Of a stretch of 33,963 bases of DNA, positions 31,072-33,963 are shown in pieces. The DNA is from Betaproteobacteria bacterium UBA5216 (GTDB taxonomy: Bacteria; Pseudomonadota; Gammaproteobacteria; Burkholderiales; SG8-41), in assembly GCA_002412495.1 (NCBI GenBank), contig DHVE01000070.1, forward strand, positions 1-33,963. The letters run 5' to 3'. The notes below the pieces were generated by a model that did no database searches, was not told where the DNA came from, and was given only the letters and a program-made list of their open reading frames with translations. Position 1 is the stretch's first letter; each line of letters begins with the position of its first letter. A program made the position numbers and the translations under genes.

Positions 31072-32658
31072 ATGACGACAAAAAACGCAGTGCGGCAAAT
31101 CGAGACCGATGTGATCGTGGTAGGTGGTGGCGGCAGCGGATTGGCGGCTGCGATCGAGGCGCGTGGTCTCGGGCGCCGCGTGGTGCTGCTGGAAAAGAAC
31201 CCGAAGCTCGGCGGCAGCACCGCGAAATCAATAGGCTCGATCACCGCCACCAACACGCCGCATCAATTACGCAAGGGCATACGCGACTGCCCGGACGATC
31301 ACTTTGAAGACATGCAGCGTTTTATCGATGCGTCGCGCCGCGTGCGCGAGAGCCGCTATCCGATCAAGGACAATCTTGCGTTGCGGCGCATTTTTGTCGA
31401 TAACGTGCCGGATACCTTTCGCTGGCTGATGAGCATGGGCGTGGAGTTTCACGGGCCGTTGCCCGAGGCGCCGCACCGCAAACCGCGCATGCACAACGTG
31501 TTGCCGAATTCGGGGGCGTACATTTATCACCTCGGCAAGGCCGCGCGGCGCGGCGGCGTGAATATCGTGACTTCCGCGCGCGTGCAGCGTTTGCTGATCG
31601 AAGACGGCAAGGTGGCGGGCGTGGTGTGCGAACTTGCGGACGGCGTGGTCGAATATCGCGCGCGTGGCGGCGTGGTGTTGACCACCGGCGATTTCAGCGG
31701 CGACGCCGAACTGCGCACGCAGCATCTGTCCGAGGGGTTCGCTGAAGTGCAGCCAGTGAACCCCACCAATCAGGGCGACGGCCACAAAATGGTGATGGCG
31801 CAGGGTGGGCGCATTGTGCATACCGGCATATGCAGCGCGGGCATTCGATTTCAGCCGCCGCCGCCCAAGTGGATCACGCGGCTGCCGCCGCAACGATTGT
31901 TCATGCGCACGGTGAACTGGGCGATGGAACATCTGCCCGACTGGATGCTGCGTCCGGTGGTGATGAGTTTTCTGACGACCATCCTGGTGCCGTCGCCGAA
32001 ATTGTTCAAGGCGGGCGCCGTGTTGATCAACGCGCGTGGTGAGCGCTTCGTGAATGAAATTGAAAGCCCGTCCGACAGTTCCACGCCGGTGCTGGCCCGG
32101 CAGCCGGGCCAATTGGCGTATGTATTACTCGACGCCAAGCTTGCGCAAAAATATACGCAGTGGCCGTATTACGTATCGACCGCCCCAGGTTTCGCGTATG
32201 CATTCGTGCCCGACTACCGGCGGACGCGTCCGGATGTGTTCAACGAAGCGCCGACGCTGGACGGGTTGGCCGCGAAGATTGGCGCCGCGCCGGAGGTACT
32301 GAAAAAAACCGTGGCCGATTACAACGCGACACTCGCCTCGCCCGACGTGGCAGCGGGGCGCGAGCCGCTGGATCGCGGGCCGTTTATCGCCATGGGGCCG
32401 GTGCGGCACTATTTAAATTTCAGCGACAGTGGCGTCGCCGTCGATACGCGCTTGAATGTGCTCGGCGCGGACGGTCAGCCGATTCCCGGTTTGTTCGCGG
32501 CCGGTTTTATCGGCATGGGTGGCATGCTGCTCGAAGGCCACGGCCATCACATCGGCTGGGCGTTTACCTCGGGGCGTATGGCCGGGCGGCACGCGGCTTA
32601 TCGCGTGGTGACCGAGGATCTGCAATTTGCACCGGCGACGATACCAGCATCGAAATAG
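31072..32658 (+). CDS. FAD-binding oxidoreductase, 3-ketosteroid dehydrogenase/fumarate reductase-like
   Basis: The 528-aa product (ATG 31072; the TTG at 31042 adds a non-conserved leader) has DVIVVGGGGSGLAAAIEARGLG, LLEKNPKLGGSTAKSIGSITATNT, the GGVVLTTGDFSGD segment and a C-terminal PIPGLFAAGFIGMGGMLLEG, closing with HHIGWAFTSGRMAGRHAA. It belongs to the same superfamily as the two enzymes at 17153 and 29538 but is a separate, longer branch, closer to 3-ketosteroid delta-1-dehydrogenase-type proteins. That family introduces a double bond next to a carbonyl or reduces enoates. A Tyr-rich stretch YTQWPYYVSTAPGFAYAF may line the site. It is followed by a SUMF1-like protein and a Bug. Confidence 0.85.
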   Translation: MTTKNAVRQIETDVIVVGGGGSGLAAAIEARGLGRRVVLLEKNPKLGGSTAKSIGSITATNTPHQLRKGIRDCPDDHFEDMQRFIDASRRVRESRYPIKDNLALRRIFVDNVPDTFRWLMSMGVEFHGPLPEAPHRKPRMHNVLPNSGAYIYHLGKAARRGGVNIVTSARVQRLLIEDGKVAGVVCELADGVVEYRARGGVVLTTGDFSGDAELRTQHLSEGFAEVQPVNPTNQGDGHKMVMAQGGRIVHTGICSAGIRFQPPPPKWITRLPPQRLFMRTVNWAMEHLPDWMLRPVVMSFLTTILVPSPKLFKAGAVLINARGERFVNEIESPSDSSTPVLARQPGQLAYVLLDAKLAQKYTQWPYYVSTAPGFAYAFVPDYRRTRPDVFNEAPTLDGLAAKIGAAPEVLKKTVADYNATLASPDVAAGREPLDRGPFIAMGPVRHYLNFSDSGVAVDTRLNVLGADGQPIPGLFAAGFIGMGGMLLEGHGHHIGWAFTSGRMAGRHAAYRVVTEDLQFAPATIPASK

Positions 32659-32730
32659 TATAACCATGTGTTTTTAAAAGATATTATTTGACTGAAAATA
32701 AGCTGCGTGACCGAGCGAGACACAACGGCG

Positions 32731-33681
32731 ATGCATCGGTGGACCCTTGCGGCGTTGCTGTTGTGCGCCGCCACCGGCACCGTAGCGACCGAAATTCCCG
32801 AGCGCTCTCTGGGAAAATCCTTCAGGGACTGCGCGGATTGCCCGGAGATGGTGGTCATTGCCGGGGGACCATTCGTCATGGGCGCCGCGCCGGGCGAAGA
32901 GGCGCGCGAAAACTTGGCGGATACATTTCGTCATCGCAGCGAGCCGCAACGCGAGGTGATGGTGCAGCGGTTTTCAATGGGGAAATTTGAAGTCACGCGT
33001 GGCCAGTACCGGCAGTTTGCGGAGGCTACCCGCCGCGGCGACGACGGTTGTTTCGTGTGGGCCGGCGCGGCCTTCGAGAAAGTCGCCACGAACGATTGGC
33101 GCGATCCCGGTTACGCGCAAGACGACAATCACCCGGTGGCGTGCGTGAGTTGGGACGATGCCGACGCTTATGCGCGGTGGCTCAGCAAAAAAACCGGCAA
33201 GCGTTATCGATTGCCGAGCGAGGCCGAATGGGAATACGCTGCCAGGGCGGACACGGCGACGGCACGTTATTGGGGCGGCGATGACAGCGAAGTCTGTCGT
33301 CATGCCAACGGAGCCGATCGCAGCGCGCGGACGCAGGTGCCGGGCGCGGACCAGTGGGCGGTTGCCGATTGCGACGACCGCGCCGCCTACACCGCGCCTG
33401 CAGGCAGCTATCGCGCCAACGCATTCGGCTTGCACGATATGCTGGGCAACGTGGAAGAATGGATGCAGGATTGCTGGAACGGCAACTACCGCGGTGCGCC
33501 CACGGATGGCAGCGCGTGGACGACGGGCGACTGCACCCTGCGCGCGGTGCGCGGCGGTTCGTGGGACGATGCGCCCGTGGGCTTGCGCGCTGCGTATCGT
33601 GTCGGTAGCCCCACGGTGATTCGCGTTTACCGGCGCGGTTTTCGGGTTGCCAGAGAAGACAGAGCGGACGGAGCGAACTAG
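32731..33681 (+). CDS. SUMF1/formylglycine-generating-enzyme-fold protein, exported
   Basis: The 316-aa product has a signal peptide from ATG 32731 (MHRWTLAALLLCAATGTVA); the frame's GTG at 32707 would bury it. The SUMF1 domain follows: MVVIAGGPFVMGA, FSMGKFEVTRGQYRQFAEA, HPVACVSWDDADAYARWLSKKTGKRYRLPSEAEWEYAAR, GLHDMLGNVEEWMQDCW, and RAVRGGSWDDAP with YRRGFRVAR. The two active-site Cys of true formylglycine-generating enzymes, in and after the RGGS region, are absent (RGGSWDDAPVGLRAAYR), so sulfatase activation is unlikely. Such Cys-free relatives are often non-catalytic binding or structural proteins. No sulfatase is in the window. It precedes the truncated Bug by 18 bp. Confidence 0.88.
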   Translation: MHRWTLAALLLCAATGTVATEIPERSLGKSFRDCADCPEMVVIAGGPFVMGAAPGEEARENLADTFRHRSEPQREVMVQRFSMGKFEVTRGQYRQFAEATRRGDDGCFVWAGAAFEKVATNDWRDPGYAQDDNHPVACVSWDDADAYARWLSKKTGKRYRLPSEAEWEYAARADTATARYWGGDDSEVCRHANGADRSARTQVPGADQWAVADCDDRAAYTAPAGSYRANAFGLHDMLGNVEEWMQDCWNGNYRGAPTDGSAWTTGDCTLRAVRGGSWDDAPVGLRAAYRVGSPTVIRVYRRGFRVAREDRADGAN

Positions 33682-33699
33682 GGCTAAAGAGGAGGAGCG

Positions 33700-33963
33700 A
33701 TGATGCGCATTTTGCGATGGCCGGCTGCGTGGGGATCAATGGCGGCCTTGATGATGGCGACCAATGCGGCGGCGCAATATCCCGACCGCGCGGTGCGTTT
33801 GCTCGTGGGTTTTGCCGCGGGCGGCGGCACTGACGTATCCGCACGGCTGATCGCGAAGTCGCTCACGGAGCAGTGGGGCAAAAGCGTGGTGGTGGAAAAC
33901 AAGGCGGGCGCCGACGGCAATATCGCCACCGCCGAGATCGCCCGCGCGCGGCCCGATGGCTAC
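33700..33963 (+). CDS. Bug/TctC-family solute-binding protein (3' truncated)
   Basis: AGGAGG at 33690-33695 precedes two adjoining ATGs (33700 and 33703); 33703 has the better 7-base spacing. The visible 88 codons encode a signal peptide ending near TNAAA, then QYPDRAVRLLVGFAAGGGTD, ENKAGADGNIATAEIA and RPDGY, where the window ends. This is the classic Bug N-terminus. The gene is open at the right edge and is the third gene of the operon with the flavoprotein and the SUMF1-like protein. Confidence 0.9.
   Translation, partial: MMRILRWPAAWGSMAALMMATNAAAQYPDRAVRLLVGFAAGGGTDVSARLIAKSLTEQWGKSVVVENKAGADGNIATAEIARARPDGY

Overview
This is a GC-rich window, probably from a betaproteobacterium of the Burkholderiales kind. 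The main reason is twelve genes for Bug/TctC-type periplasmic solute-binding proteins (tripartite tricarboxylate transporter receptors), an expansion typical of Bordetella, Cupriavidus and Achromobacter relatives. No membrane partner (TctA/TctB), rRNA, tRNA, CRISPR array, insertion sequence or phage gene was seen.

The most notable content is three genes each interrupted by one in-frame TGA at the same place in the same domain. The codons that follow encode G-S-C, G-S-C and G-T-C. I read all three as selenocysteine codons of the UGSC selenoprotein family. Each TGA is followed, with 17, 18 and 18 nt in between, by the loop of a strong hairpin that fits a bacterial SECIS element. A naive ORF caller splits these genes at TGA. 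Two of them (7546-5819 minus; 25240-26961 plus) fuse the UGSC domain to a second conserved domain with WSDGLP/WSDGHP and MAGC motifs. In the third locus the two domains are adjacent separate genes (15075-14053 and 14031-13504, minus). All three loci sit beside Bug genes.

Layout. 1-1477: C-terminal end of a VCBS/RTX type I-secreted adhesin. 1478-1943: no gene. 2082-2648: unknown protein. 2734-11877 (minus): SDR, Bug, CoA-transferase, hotdog dehydratase, UGSC fusion selenoprotein A, then three Bugs (the last without a signal peptide). 12057-12416 (plus): small secreted Lys/Asp-rich protein with a clear terminator. 12515-15869 (minus): cyclase-family hydrolase, WSDGLP protein, UGSC selenoprotein B and a Bug, three of the four junctions overlapping or nearly so. 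16133-19554 (plus): Bug, FAD-dependent oxidoreductase, Bug. 19584-23072 (minus): Bug, carboxymuconolactone-decarboxylase-like protein, flavin monooxygenase. 23212-26961 (plus): Bug, Bug, U-G-T-C fusion selenoprotein C. 26990-27553 (minus): unknown protein. 27706-28521 (plus): TIM-barrel isomerase. 28534-30968 (minus): FAD oxidoreductase and Bug. 31072-33963 (plus): a second kind of FAD oxidoreductase, a SUMF1-fold protein and a truncated Bug.

Together these look like a catabolic island: periplasmic capture of small carboxylates by Bug proteins, CoA activation, dehydration, flavin redox steps and ring or amide hydrolysis. The selenoproteins are a repeated, functionally unassigned redox module within it. 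Substrates cannot be read from sequence. Divergent intergenic regions at 11878-12056, 15870-16132, 23073-23211 and 27554-27705 carry dyad symmetries that look like operators.
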